DNA of 64,000 bases. Origin: Mesorhizobium sp. B2-8-5. GTDB lineage: Bacteria; Pseudomonadota; Alphaproteobacteria; Rhizobiales; Rhizobiaceae. Positions 51,689-60,897 of this stretch are shown here, one piece after another. The stretch's first letter is position 1. Each line of letters opens with the position of its first letter. The DNA is taken from assembly GCF_006440675.2 (NCBI RefSeq), contig NZ_CP083951.1, positions 1,769,501-1,833,500 of the forward strand, given 5' to 3'. The translations under genes were made by a program, and so were the position numbers. The notes beneath the pieces are model-generated. The model was not told the origin of the DNA. It saw only the letters and a program-made list of their open reading frames with translations, and made no database searches.

Positions 51689-52789
51689 ATGGCCGCTGAA
51701 ATCGCCAATCCCAGCGTTTCGATCCAGGACCTTTCGCTCAATTTCGGTGCCGTCTCGGTGCTGCAGACGCTCAACCTGGATGTCGCCGACGGCGAATTCA
51801 TCGTGCTGCTCGGGCCGTCCGGCTGCGGCAAGTCGACCTTGCTCAACTGCATCGCCGGGCTGCTCGACATTTCCGACGGGCGCATCTTCATCAAGGGCAA
51901 GAATGTCACCTGGGAGGAGCCGAAGGACCGCGGCATCGGCATGGTGTTCCAGTCCTATGCGCTCTACCCGCAGATGACGGTGGAGAGGAACCTTTCCTTC
52001 GGCCTGCGCGTCGCCGGCGTGGCGAAGGACGAAATCGCCAAGCGCATCGCGCGCGCCGCCGAGATCCTGCAGATCGAGCCGCTGCTGCAGCGCAAGCCTT
52101 CGGCGCTGTCCGGCGGCCAGCGCCAGCGCGTGGCGATAGGGCGCGCGCTGGTGCGCGACGTCGACGTCTTCCTGTTCGACGAGCCGCTCTCCAATCTCGA
52201 TGCCAAGCTGCGTTCGGAGTTGCGCGTCGAGATCAAGCTTTTGCACCGCCGCTTGCAGAACACGATGATCTACGTCACCCACGACCAGATCGAGGCGATG
52301 ACGCTGGCCGACCGGATCGCGGTGATGAAGGGCGGCGTGATCCAGCAGCTCGACGCGCCGCAGACGATCTACAACCGCCCCGTCAACCGCTTCGTTGCCG
52401 GCTTCCTCGGCTCGCCGGCGATGAATTTCATCGAAGGCAGGCTGGAGAAGGACGGCGGCGACTGGCACTTTGCCGTCGAGGATCTGCGCATTCCGCTTGC
52501 AACCTATTCCTTCGAGAAGGAGCCGGCGCCGGGCCCTGCTGTGTTCGGCATCCGGCCAGAGCATGTCGCCTTCAACAGCGGCACGGGGTGGCCCTTCACC
52601 GCGACAGCCAATGTCGAGGTCGTCGAGCCGATGGGCTCCGACACACTGGTGTGGCTGAAACTAGGCCGGCAGAACTTCACCGTGCGCGTCACCTCCGAAC
52701 GCACGCCGAAGAACGGGGATGCGGTCGGCATCGGCTTCGATCCGCTGCGCGCCTCGCTCTTCGACGCTCAAACCGGCAACCGAATTTAA
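51689..52789 (+). CDS. Sugar ABC ATP-binding protein (MalK/UgpC type)
   Basis: A 366-residue ATPase: Walker A GPSGCGKST, Q-loop FQSYALYPQMTV, signature LSGGQRQRVAIGRA, Walker B VFLFDEPLSNLDA and switch VTHDQIEAM, then a TOBE domain. Three ATGs (51683, 51686, 51689) overlap or follow the permease stop. AAAGGA at 51678-51683 favours the last. It is a single ATPase, so here it acts as a homodimer. Confidence 0.92.
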   Translation: MAAEIANPSVSIQDLSLNFGAVSVLQTLNLDVADGEFIVLLGPSGCGKSTLLNCIAGLLDISDGRIFIKGKNVTWEEPKDRGIGMVFQSYALYPQMTVERNLSFGLRVAGVAKDEIAKRIARAAEILQIEPLLQRKPSALSGGQRQRVAIGRALVRDVDVFLFDEPLSNLDAKLRSELRVEIKLLHRRLQNTMIYVTHDQIEAMTLADRIAVMKGGVIQQLDAPQTIYNRPVNRFVAGFLGSPAMNFIEGRLEKDGGDWHFAVEDLRIPLATYSFEKEPAPGPAVFGIRPEHVAFNSGTGWPFTATANVEVVEPMGSDTLVWLKLGRQNFTVRVTSERTPKNGDAVGIGFDPLRASLFDAQTGNRI

Positions 52790-52820
52790 CTCCCCAGGAC
52801 CAACAGAACGGACAGGACAG

Positions 52821-53573
52821 ATGAACTGGTCATTCCAACTCTACAGCGCCCGCAATTTCCAGCCATGGAACGGCGTGGTGAAAATGCTCGGCGAGTTCGG
52901 CTACAGCCAAGTCGAGGGCTTCGGCGGCGTCTATGACGACCCGAAAGCGTTCCGCGCCGAGCTCGACAGGAACGGGCTTGCGATGCCGACCGGGCATTTC
53001 TCGATCGACGCGCTGGAGAATGATTTCGACGGCGTGCGCAAAACCGCCGACGCGCTCGGCATCACGCTCCTGATCTGCCCCTATCTGATGCCCGATCAGC
53101 GCCCGTCCGATGCCGCCGGCTGGCGCGGCTTCGGCGAGCGTCTCGCCAAGGTCGGCGAGGTGGCAAAGAAGGCCGGCTATGGCTTTGCCTGGCACAACCA
53201 TGATTTCGAGTTCAAGCCGCTTGCCGACGGCTCGCTGCCGCAGGACCATATCCTGTCCGCCGCGCCCGAAATCGGCTGGGAGATGGACGTCGCCTGGGTG
53301 ATCCGCGGCGGCGCCGATCCGCTGCCCTGGATCGAAAAGCACGGCAAGCGCATCGTCGCCGTGCACGTCAAGGACATGGCGAAGCCGGGCGAGGGGCTGG
53401 ACGAGGACGGCTGGTCCGACGTCGGCCACGGCACGATCGACTGGGCGGGCCTGTTCAAGACATTGCGCGCCAAGAGCGCGGCGCAGTATTTCATCATGGA
53501 GCAGGACAACCCCAACGACATCGAGCGCTATGCCCGCCGCTCCATCGCGGCAGCCAAGAGCTGGCAGGAGTGA
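52821..53573 (+). CDS. Sugar phosphate isomerase/epimerase (TIM barrel)
   Basis: A 250-residue xylose-isomerase-like barrel. Metal-site segments are FAWHNHDFEFKP (His/Glu), WEMDVAWVIRGGADP (Asp), VAVHVKDM (His) and FIMEQDNP (Glu). It is fifth in the LacI-controlled operon, 31 bp after the ATPase gene and just ahead of an oxidoreductase. This pairing of isomerase with Gfo/Idh/MocA enzyme also occurs at 18.4-21.9 kb and is common for keto-sugar or inositol-like substrates. Confidence 0.88.
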   Translation: MNWSFQLYSARNFQPWNGVVKMLGEFGYSQVEGFGGVYDDPKAFRAELDRNGLAMPTGHFSIDALENDFDGVRKTADALGITLLICPYLMPDQRPSDAAGWRGFGERLAKVGEVAKKAGYGFAWHNHDFEFKPLADGSLPQDHILSAAPEIGWEMDVAWVIRGGADPLPWIEKHGKRIVAVHVKDMAKPGEGLDEDGWSDVGHGTIDWAGLFKTLRAKSAAQYFIMEQDNPNDIERYARRSIAAAKSWQE

Positions 53574-53578
53574 TCGAA

Positions 53579-54721
53579 ATGGCAGAAAAACTTGGCGTCG
53601 GCGTCGTCGGCTGCGGCAACATCTCGAAGGCGTATTTCTCGCTGTCGCCGCTGTTTCGCGGCATCAAGATGCGCGCCTGCGCGGATATCAACATGGATGC
53701 GGCGAAAGCGCGGGCAAAGGAGTTCAAGCTGCGTGCCGAGACGGTCAACGACCTGCTCAAGGACGACGAGATCGACATCATCGTCAACCTCACGGTTCCG
53801 GCGGTGCACTACGAAGTCACCAAAGCGGTGCTCGACGCCGGCAAGCATGTCTATTCGGAAAAGCCGTTCGTGCTGTCGATCGGGGAAGGGCTCGATCTCA
53901 AGAAACGGGCCGAGAAGAGGGGCCTGCGCATCGGTTCGGCGCCAGACACGTTCCTCGGCGGCGCGCACCAACTGGTCCGCGATCTGATCGACAGCGGCAA
54001 GCTCGGCGCGATCACCAGCGGCACCTGCCATGTGATGGGCCACGGCATGGAGCACTGGCACCCCAACCCGGATTTCTTCTTCCAGCCGGGCGCCGGTCCG
54101 GTGCTGGATATCGGGCCGTATTATGTCACCAACCTGGTCCAGCTGATCGGGCCGGTGAAACAGGTGGCGGCCTTCGCGACGACGCCGGCCAAGGAGCGTA
54201 CGATTTCGTCGAAGCCGCGTGCGGGCGAAAAGATCCCGGTGAACACGCCGACCACCATCCATGCGCTGCTTGAATTCGCCAATGGCGCGGTGATCACGCT
54301 CAACACCAGCTGGGATGTCTGGAGCCATGGCCACGCGCCGATGGAGCTCTACGGTGAATTGGGCACCGTTTTCGTGCCGGACCCGAATTTCTTCGGCGGC
54401 GAGGTGCGCTTCACCGACTCGGCCAAGCCGGTGAAGAAACTGCCGAAATGGAACCATCCGTTCGGCGTGCCGAACGAGATGCATGGCCATGGCATGATGG
54501 CGAACTACCGCACCGCCGGCCTGGCCGACATGGCGGTCGCGATTGCCGAGGGACGGCCGCATCGCTGCTCGATGGAGCTGGCGCTGCACGCGGTCGATGT
54601 CATGACCGGCATCCTGCGTTCCGGCGAAAGCGGCAAGTACGTCGCCATGCAGACGACCTGCGAGCGGCCCGCCGCGCTCGGCGTCAAGGACGCCAAGGCG
54701 CTGCTGGCGAAGAAAAAGTAG
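53579..54721 (+). CDS. Gfo/Idh/MocA family oxidoreductase
   Basis: A 380-residue NAD(P)-dependent dehydrogenase. The Rossmann motif is GVGVVGCGNISKAYFS at the N-terminus, the EKP motif is YSEKPFVLS near residue 98, and the C-terminal domain has the active-site signature GAGPVLDIGPYYVTNLVQLIGP (Asp and Tyr). CAGGAG lies 8 bp before ATG 53579; a GTG at 53570 is possible. It ends the operon. A palindrome just downstream, its probable terminator, has been split by an insertion sequence. Confidence 0.9.
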   Translation: MAEKLGVGVVGCGNISKAYFSLSPLFRGIKMRACADINMDAAKARAKEFKLRAETVNDLLKDDEIDIIVNLTVPAVHYEVTKAVLDAGKHVYSEKPFVLSIGEGLDLKKRAEKRGLRIGSAPDTFLGGAHQLVRDLIDSGKLGAITSGTCHVMGHGMEHWHPNPDFFFQPGAGPVLDIGPYYVTNLVQLIGPVKQVAAFATTPAKERTISSKPRAGEKIPVNTPTTIHALLEFANGAVITLNTSWDVWSHGHAPMELYGELGTVFVPDPNFFGGEVRFTDSAKPVKKLPKWNHPFGVPNEMHGHGMMANYRTAGLADMAVAIAEGRPHRCSMELALHAVDVMTGILRSGESGKYVAMQTTCERPAALGVKDAKALLAKKK

Positions 54722-54746
54722 GTGGCGACCCTCTCCCCGTCCCGGC

Positions 54747-55910
54747 CAGGGCTATCGCATATGAGTGATCGCATTGATGAGATAGTCGTCGTTCCAGGCG
54801 CATTTCTTGATGCGATGACTGATGGGGACTTTGGCAGCATCGGCGGCCTGAAGGATGTTTCTAGCGAGGCGATTGAGAAGGGCTGTGTTGGCGGGAGCAT
54901 TGTCCTTGCGGGCACGGCTGAGATCCTCATCAAGATGAACATCGAGCATCCAATGCAGGCCGTTCTCGATCTGCCAATGAGCTCTAGTGAGGTCGAGCGC
55001 CTGCTGAGGCGACATGAGCGTGGAGGCCATGAACAGGCGCATCAACGGCTTGGCCTGATCGCGTCGGCTGGTGATGCGGATGAAGGCCAGGTGGCCAGGC
55101 ATCAGCGGCTCGGCCGCCGCCACGATCTCGGCTTGCCGCCATTCGTTGCGGCCGTGGCTGGTCTCGGTCCGCTCGGCAATGGAAGGGGTCGCGTCGGCCA
55201 GTTTCAAGTTGGCATGGCGCAGCCAATGACGCCGGTTGCCCTTCAGCGCAAGCAGGTAATCGCCACCTCTTTGGGTAATGGCCGCAGCCATTCGGGTATG
55301 ACAGTGGAGCGCGTCGGCGGTGACCAATCTGCCCGTAAGATCAATGAGTTCGACGACTTTGAGCGCGGCCTCGACTTCGTTCTCACCATCACTCGGCGAG
55401 ACTGCCGCCAGGCACAGCCGGGTCTCGGCCGCGAAGGCCGACACCGTCAACGGCGGACTGGCTGCCAAGCCCTTCTCGTAGGCCCGCCGCAAAACCTTGC
55501 CGTCAAGCGATACCACCTCGGGCGTCTCTCGGCTGGCTCGGGCGAAAGCGGCGGCAAAGGCGGCAAAAGCGCGACCGAAGGCCTCCGGGTCGAGCAGGCG
55601 CAGCAGCCGCGAGAAAGTGTCGTGGCTGGGGGCTGCGTCATAGTCGATCAGCCGCGACAGCGCTTGCTTGCGCTCCTGTGCGAACAAGGCAAATTCCGTC
55701 GCATTACTGGCACCGCACAGGCTTGCCGCGATCATCATCACGATCAGGTCGCCAAGCCGGTGCGTGGCGTTGGGCGCGCGGGGATCAGGCACCGCGCCAA
55801 AGTAGCTCTCAAGACAGGAAATGGCAGTCGCTCCTTCGCTCAACTGCCTCTCCAAAGAATCCTTTCTCAGCCTAAACTCAACCCCAAAAACGCCATATGC
55901 GATTCCCCTG
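54747..55910. mobile_element. ISAs1-family insertion sequence, 1164 bp, with 10-bp target duplication
   Basis: Terminal inverted repeats are CAGGGCTATCGCATATG (54747-54763) and, inverted at 55894-55910, CAGGGGAATCGCATATG, with 15 of 17 matches. The direct repeat CCGTCCCGGC flanks the element at 54737-54746 and 55911-55920. One intact transposase gene fills the interior. The target was a palindrome: CCCTCTCCCC at 54729-54738 and GGGGAGAGGG at 55921-55930 would pair if the element were removed, so it landed at the loop. Confidence 0.92.
54752..55855 (-). CDS. ISAs1 family transposase
   Basis: A 367-residue DDE transposase. The N-terminal DDE_Tnp_1-associated domain is visible as YFGAVPDPRAPNATHRLGDL. 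The catalytic region has VSLDGKVLR (first Asp), LVTADALHCHTRMA (second Asp) and HWQIENGLHWMLDVHLDED (Glu). The start is TTG 55855, and the stop lies inside the left inverted repeat. The reading frame is uninterrupted and both ends are present, so the element may still be active. Confidence 0.92.
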   Translation of the reverse strand: MERQLSEGATAISCLESYFGAVPDPRAPNATHRLGDLIVMMIAASLCGASNATEFALFAQERKQALSRLIDYDAAPSHDTFSRLLRLLDPEAFGRAFAAFAAAFARASRETPEVVSLDGKVLRRAYEKGLAASPPLTVSAFAAETRLCLAAVSPSDGENEVEAALKVVELIDLTGRLVTADALHCHTRMAAAITQRGGDYLLALKGNRRHWLRHANLKLADATPSIAERTETSHGRNEWRQAEIVAAAEPLMPGHLAFIRITSRRDQAKPLMRLFMASTLMSPQQALDLTRAHWQIENGLHWMLDVHLDEDLSRARKDNAPANTALLNRLARNILQAADAAKVPISHRIKKCAWNDDYLINAITHMR

Positions 55911-56006
55911 CCGTCCCGGCGGGGAGAGGGTAATGGTGGGGGACAAGCATCGATTCAATCCGCCATGACGGCGCCCGCGGCGCCGCTTCGACCCCGAGGA
56001 TTTCCC

Positions 56007-57053
56007 ATGCCCTATGTCGCCGCCGAAAACCGCTACGAGAAGATGATCTATAATCGCTGCGGGCGGTCAGGCCTGAAGCTGCCGGCGATCTCGCTCGGGC
56101 TGTGGCACAATTTCGGCAACGATACGCCGCACAGGACCAAGCAGGCGCTCGTGCGCAAGGCCTTCGACCTCGGCATCACCCATTTCGACCTCGCCAACAA
56201 TTACGGCCCGCCGCCCGGCTCGGCGGAAACCGCGTTCGGCGAGATACTGCGCACCGATTTCGCTGCTTACCGCGACGAGATCATCATCTCGACCAAGGCC
56301 GGCTACGAGATGTGGGCCGGTCCCTACGGCGAATGGGGCAGCCGCAAATATGTGCTGGCCAGCCTCGACCAGAGCCTCAAGCGTATGGGGCTCGACTATG
56401 TCGACATCTTCTATTCGCACCGTTTCGATCCCGAGACGCCGCTCGAGGAAACGATGGGCGCGCTCGACCACGCAGTGCGCTCGGGCAAGGCGCTCTATGC
56501 CGGCATCTCTTCCTACAATTCGCAGCGCACGCGCGAGGCGGCCGACATATTGCGGCAGCTCGGCACGCCATGCCTGATCCACCAGCCGAGCTATTCGATG
56601 CTCAACCGCTGGGTCGAGGAGGACGGGCTGCTCGACACGCTGGAGGGGCTCGGCATCGGCTCGATCGTCTTCTCGCCGCTGGCGCAGGGCATGCTGACCG
56701 ACAAATATCTCGGCGGCATTCCCGACGGTAGCCGCGCATCCCAGGGCAAATCGCTCAAGCCCACCTTCATCAACGACCAGTCGATCGCCAACATCCAGGC
56801 GCTCAACGCCATTGCCGGCCGCCGCGGCCAGACGCTGGCGCAGATGGCGCTGGCCTGGGTGCTGCGCAAAGGCCGCGTGACCACGGCGCTGATCGGTGCC
56901 AGCCGGCCGGAACAAGTCGAGGATTGCGTCGGCGCGCTCAAGGGGCTCGACTTCAGCGACGCGGAGCTTGCCGAGATCGACACTTACGCGCGGGAGTCCG
57001 ATATCAACCTTTGGGCGGCTTCGGCCGAACGCAAGGGACCGCCGCGCAAGTAG
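56007..57053 (+). CDS. Aldo/keto reductase (YghZ/L-glyceraldehyde 3-phosphate reductase-like)
   Basis: A 348-residue NADPH-dependent reductase of the AKR14/YghZ type. The catalytic tetrad is seen as Asp and Tyr in THFDLANNYGPPPGSAE, Lys in IIISTKAGYEMW and His in YSHRFDPETP. The cofactor loop is ALIGASRPEQVEDCV. E. coli YghZ acts on L-glyceraldehyde 3-phosphate and methylglyoxal, and the near-identical length and WAGPYGEWGSRKY segment support that group. The start at MPYVAAENRYEKM has AGGA upstream. It lies downstream of the insertion sequence and has no obvious partner genes. Confidence 0.9.
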   Translation: MPYVAAENRYEKMIYNRCGRSGLKLPAISLGLWHNFGNDTPHRTKQALVRKAFDLGITHFDLANNYGPPPGSAETAFGEILRTDFAAYRDEIIISTKAGYEMWAGPYGEWGSRKYVLASLDQSLKRMGLDYVDIFYSHRFDPETPLEETMGALDHAVRSGKALYAGISSYNSQRTREAADILRQLGTPCLIHQPSYSMLNRWVEEDGLLDTLEGLGIGSIVFSPLAQGMLTDKYLGGIPDGSRASQGKSLKPTFINDQSIANIQALNAIAGRRGQTLAQMALAWVLRKGRVTTALIGASRPEQVEDCVGALKGLDFSDAELAEIDTYARESDINLWAASAERKGPPRK

Positions 57054-57201
57054 CGGTTAGCCGGCGAACCATCGCCGTCGCGTCGTGTCGGAGGGGGCGC
57101 GCTTCGGAAACAGTGGCAAAATCACTCGTTCGTCGCTATCTCAGGGGAATGGAGGTCGTTCGCATGCGAGATCTGCTGCGAGCGTCGATTGGGCGAACAA
57201 G

Positions 57202-57606
57202 ATGACGGCAAGAGATGCGCTAACCAAGAACCAGCTCTGCGTGCTCGAGAAGCTCGAGGCGTCCAGCGGGCCGCTCAGCGCCTATACGCTGCTCGACCAG
57301 CTGCGCGAGCGCGGTTTCCGGGCGCCGCTGCAGGTCTATCGGGCGCTCGACACGCTGGTGAAGTCCGGTTTCGTGCATCGGCTCGAAAGCCTCAACTCCT
57401 TCGTCGCCTGCGCCGAGCCGCACGACCACAGCCATTCGATGACGGCCTTCGCCATCTGCGACAATTGCGGCCAGGTGACCGAAATGTCCGACCACGATGT
57501 CGATCACCGGCTTGACGAATGGGTGCGCTCGACGGGATTTGCGGCGAAAAAAGCGGTGATAGAGTTTCGCGGGGTGTGTGCCAAATGCAGGGCTGAAGCG
57601 GCGTAA
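57202..57606 (+). CDS. zur: Fur family regulator, Zur-like
   Basis: A 134-residue Fur-superfamily repressor with a winged helix (LSAYTLLDQLRERGFRAPLQVYRALDTLVKSGFVHRL) and a dimerisation domain. Structural zinc cysteines are in CDNCGQV and CAKC, and histidine-rich EPHDHSHSM suits the regulatory metal site. Lack of the iron-type HHDH motif and close likeness to short alphaproteobacterial Zur proteins favour zinc sensing, but a sequence search would be needed to be sure. Neither znuABC nor another zinc gene is nearby. Confidence 0.75.
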   Translation: MTARDALTKNQLCVLEKLEASSGPLSAYTLLDQLRERGFRAPLQVYRALDTLVKSGFVHRLESLNSFVACAEPHDHSHSMTAFAICDNCGQVTEMSDHDVDHRLDEWVRSTGFAAKKAVIEFRGVCAKCRAEAA

Positions 57607-57748
57607 GGACGCCGATATTCAGGTGAGGTCGGCCTGCAAATGGCGGCTCCCTGCGCTTCCGGTGCTCACGTACTTTAAGTACGCTCCGCTCCGGTTCTCG
57701 GGACCCACCATTTTCGACTCGACCTGACCTGAATCTCGACGCTCTTAC
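57604..57748. repeat. Long imperfect hairpin element between zur and polA
   Basis: The two ends, each about 29 bp (57604-57632 and 57720-57748), are inverted with about 24 matches and share the core ATTCAGGTNAGGTCG. A second internal pair is AAATGGCGGCTCCC and GGGACCCACCATTT. The tip holds GTACTTTAAGTAC. It includes the zur stop codon. It is related to 42043-42099 and probably also ends transcription from both sides. Confidence 0.7.
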
Positions 57749-57763
57749 AGCGTGGGGTAGCGC

Positions 57764-60718
57764 CTAATGCGCCTCGTCCCAGTTGTTCGCCGCTCGCGCG
57801 TCGACGTGCAGCGGCACCGACATCGAGACCGCCGGCATCGGCGCGTTCTCCATCACGCGGCGTACCACCGGGATCGTCGCCTCGACCTCCGAGTCCACCG
57901 TCTCGAAGATCAGTTCGTCATGCACCTGCAACAGCATGCGGGCGGAGAGTTTCGCCTTGTCCAGCGCCTCTTCCATATGCACCATGGCACGGCGGATGAT
58001 GTCGGCCGCGGTGCCCTGGAGCCTGGCGTTGATCGAGGCGCGCTCGTTGAAGGCGCGCACCGACGGGTTGGACGACCTTATCTCCGGATAGTGGATGCGG
58101 CGGCCGAAGATGGTCTCGACGAAACCGTTTTCCCGCGCATAGGCCTTGGTTTCCTCGATATAGTCGCGAATGCCTGGGAAACGCTCGAAATAGCGCTTGA
58201 TATAGGCGCTCGCCTCGTCGCGCGGGATCGACAGCTGGTTGGCGAGGCCGAAGGCCGAGATGCCGTAGATGATGCCGAAATTGATCGCCTTGGCGCGCCG
58301 GCGCACTTCCGAAGGCATGCCCTCGACCGGCACGTTGAACATCTCCGATGCGGTGATGGCATGGATGTCGGCGCCGTCGGCAAAGGCCTGCTTGAGCTGC
58401 GGGATCTCCGCGACATGGGCAAGCACGCGCAATTCGATCTGGCTGTAGTCGGCCGAGACCAGCTTGTGGCCTTTCTCCGCAATGAAGGCGGTCCTGATCT
58501 TGCGGCCTTCGGCGGTGCGCACCGGGATGTTCTGCAGATTGGGATCGGACGACGACAGACGCCCCGTCGTGGTCGCGGCGAGCGCATAGGAGGTGTGGAC
58601 GCGGTTGGTGCCGGGGTTGATGAAGCCCGGCAGCGCGTCGGTATAGGTCGATTTCAGCTTGGTGAGCTGGCGCCAGTCGACGATCTTGCGCGGCAGCTCG
58701 TGGCCTTCGGTGGCAAGGTCTTCCAGAAGCTGCGCCGAGGTCGACCACTGGCCGGTCTTGGTCTTGGAACCGCCCGGCAGGCCCATCTTGCCGAACAGGA
58801 TATCGCCGAGCTGCTTCGGCGAGCCGATGTTGATGCGTTCGCCGACGATTCCGTAGATTTCCTCCTCGACGCGGGCGGCGCCCTGCGCCAATTCGCCCGA
58901 CAGTCGCGACAGGATCTGGCGGTCGACCGAGATGCCGCGCTGTTCCATCCGGGCAAGCACCGGCACCAGCGGCCGCTCCAGTCGCTCGTAGACGGAAACG
59001 AGGCCCTTGGCGGCCAACCTCGGCTTCAGCACCAGCCAGAGCTGCAACGCAATGTCGGCCTGCTCGGCGGCGTATCTCGTCGCGCGCTCGATATCGACCT
59101 GGTCGAAGCCGATGGCGCTCTTGCCCGAGCCGGCGAGTTCCTTCTTCGAGGCCGGCGCGTGACCGAGCCACTTCTCCGACAGCGAGACGAGGTCGTGACC
59201 GCCGGAGGTGCCTGCGTCAAGCACGTAGGAGATCAACATCGTGTCGTCGAACGGCCCGACCTCGATGCCGTGCCGGCCCATCACGACGATGTCGTATTTC
59301 GTGTCCTGGACGATCTTGAGAACCGACCGGTCCTCGAGCAACGGCTTGAGCAGCGCCAGCGCCTCGCGGACCGGGATCTGGTTCTCCAGCATGCCGCCGC
59401 CGAGCAGGTCGCCATTACCGCTCTTGTGGGCGAGCGGCACATAGACAGCCCGGCCCGGCGCGATCGCCATGGAAATGCCGATAAGGTCGGCCTGCATCGG
59501 ATCGGATGAGCTGGTCTCGGCGTCGAGCGCAAGGACGCCGGCGTCGCGGGCTTCGGCTATCCAGGCCTTGAGCGCCGCCGCATCGCGGATGGCGGTATAG
59601 GCCGAGGCGTCGATCTTGCGGGCCGCCGCCTGTTCGAGCCGCAGCGCCGAGAGCAGCGAAGGGGTGTCGCCCTGCGGCGGCGCGTCCTCGCCCCTTGTGG
59701 CAGGTTTCGCGGTACCCTTCGATTCAGGTGCCGGCTGTCTCGATGGCGCGCCGGCGCCGACATCGGGGCCATGCGCGGTATCGGCGCGCTCGACGGTGAC
59801 GGCGGAAGCCTGGACATCGCCGATCTCGGTGGCGGTCGCCTCGGCGACGCGCCGCGTCAGCGTGGTGAATTCCATCGTCTTCAGAAAGCCGATCAGCTTC
59901 GGCCCGTCCGGCTCATGCAGGACCAAATCGTCCAGTCCCTCCTTCAGGGGCACGTCGTTCCTCAGCGTCACCAGCTCGCGCGAGATGCGCGCCTTGTCGG
60001 TATTGGCGATGATGGTTTCGCGGCGCTTGTCCTGCTTGATCTCGGAAGCGCGCGCCAGCAGCCCGTCGAGGTCGCCGAACTGTTCCAACAGCTGCGCCGC
60101 GGTCTTCGGGCCGATGCCGGGCACGCCCGGCACGTTGTCGACCGAGTCGCCGGTCAGCGCCTGCAGGTCGATCATCTTCTCCGGCGGCACGCCCCATTTC
60201 TCGATCACCTCGGGAATGCCGATCTGGCGGTCTTTCATCGGGTCGTACATGCCGACCGTCGGACCGACCAGTTGCATCAGGTCCTTGTCGGAGGAGATGA
60301 TGGTGGTGTCGGCGCCGACCTCGCAGGCCAGCCGGCAATAGGTCGCGATGATGTCGTCGGCCTCGAACCCCTCCATCTCGATGCAGGGCAGGTTGAAGGC
60401 CACGGTCGCCTGGCGGATCAGCCCGAATTGCGGGATCAGGTCCTCCGGCGGCGCCGAGCGGTTCGCCTTGTATTCGGGATAGAGATCGCTGCGGAAGGTT
60501 TTCGAGGAATAGTCGAAGATAACGGCGAAATGCGTCGGCACGATGCCTACACTGGTGTTGCGGGCATCCTGCATCAGCTTCCACACCATGTTGCAGAAGC
60601 CGAGCACGGCGCTGGTCGGCAGGCCGTCGGATTTGCGGTTCAGCGGCGGCAGCGCGTGATAGGCGCGGAAAATGTAGCCGGAGCCGTCGACGAGGAAGAG
60701 GTGATCGCCTTTTTTCAT
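57764..60718 (-). CDS. polA: DNA polymerase I
   Basis: A 984-residue three-domain polymerase for Okazaki-fragment processing and repair. Residues 1-290 form the 5'-3' nuclease (FLVDGSGYIFRAYHALP, EADDIIATYC). Residues 380-570 form the 3'-5' exonuclease with LDAETSSSD (motif I) and QDTKYDIV (motif II). The rest is the polymerase with SADYSQIELRVLAHV (motif A), RRAKAINFGIIYG (motif B) and LLQVHDELIFE (motif C). Exonuclease motif III reads Y549-A-A-E-Q553, where E. coli has the metal ligand D501, so proofreading may be weak. Start chosen at MKKGDHLFLVDGSG. Confidence 0.96.
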   Translation of the reverse strand: MKKGDHLFLVDGSGYIFRAYHALPPLNRKSDGLPTSAVLGFCNMVWKLMQDARNTSVGIVPTHFAVIFDYSSKTFRSDLYPEYKANRSAPPEDLIPQFGLIRQATVAFNLPCIEMEGFEADDIIATYCRLACEVGADTTIISSDKDLMQLVGPTVGMYDPMKDRQIGIPEVIEKWGVPPEKMIDLQALTGDSVDNVPGVPGIGPKTAAQLLEQFGDLDGLLARASEIKQDKRRETIIANTDKARISRELVTLRNDVPLKEGLDDLVLHEPDGPKLIGFLKTMEFTTLTRRVAEATATEIGDVQASAVTVERADTAHGPDVGAGAPSRQPAPESKGTAKPATRGEDAPPQGDTPSLLSALRLEQAAARKIDASAYTAIRDAAALKAWIAEARDAGVLALDAETSSSDPMQADLIGISMAIAPGRAVYVPLAHKSGNGDLLGGGMLENQIPVREALALLKPLLEDRSVLKIVQDTKYDIVVMGRHGIEVGPFDDTMLISYVLDAGTSGGHDLVSLSEKWLGHAPASKKELAGSGKSAIGFDQVDIERATRYAAEQADIALQLWLVLKPRLAAKGLVSVYERLERPLVPVLARMEQRGISVDRQILSRLSGELAQGAARVEEEIYGIVGERINIGSPKQLGDILFGKMGLPGGSKTKTGQWSTSAQLLEDLATEGHELPRKIVDWRQLTKLKSTYTDALPGFINPGTNRVHTSYALAATTTGRLSSSDPNLQNIPVRTAEGRKIRTAFIAEKGHKLVSADYSQIELRVLAHVAEIPQLKQAFADGADIHAITASEMFNVPVEGMPSEVRRRAKAINFGIIYGISAFGLANQLSIPRDEASAYIKRYFERFPGIRDYIEETKAYARENGFVETIFGRRIHYPEIRSSNPSVRAFNERASINARLQGTAADIIRRAMVHMEEALDKAKLSARMLLQVHDELIFETVDSEVEATIPVVRRVMENAPMPAVSMSVPLHVDARAANNWDEAH

Positions 60719-60862
60719 GCCGGCAGGGATAGCGCGGCCAGCCTTCGCGGTCCATGCCAAAGGCTGTGCAACCTGCCAGTTCGGGCAACACCCCTGACAG
60801 ATACTGTCCTGGCGGGAATCCACTGCTCACGGGCATGTTACAAAAGTGTAATTTTCGTGCCC

Positions 60863-60891
60863 TTGAATCGCCACGTTCACAGACCCAAATA
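60863..60891 (+). promoter_or_regulatory. Putative promoter of the polA-linked small RNA
   Basis: TTGAAT (60863-60868) and CAAATA (60886-60891) are 17 bp apart, giving a predicted start near 60898, just before the first hairpin of the candidate RNA. Confidence 0.5.
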
Positions 60892-60897
60892 CATCTC

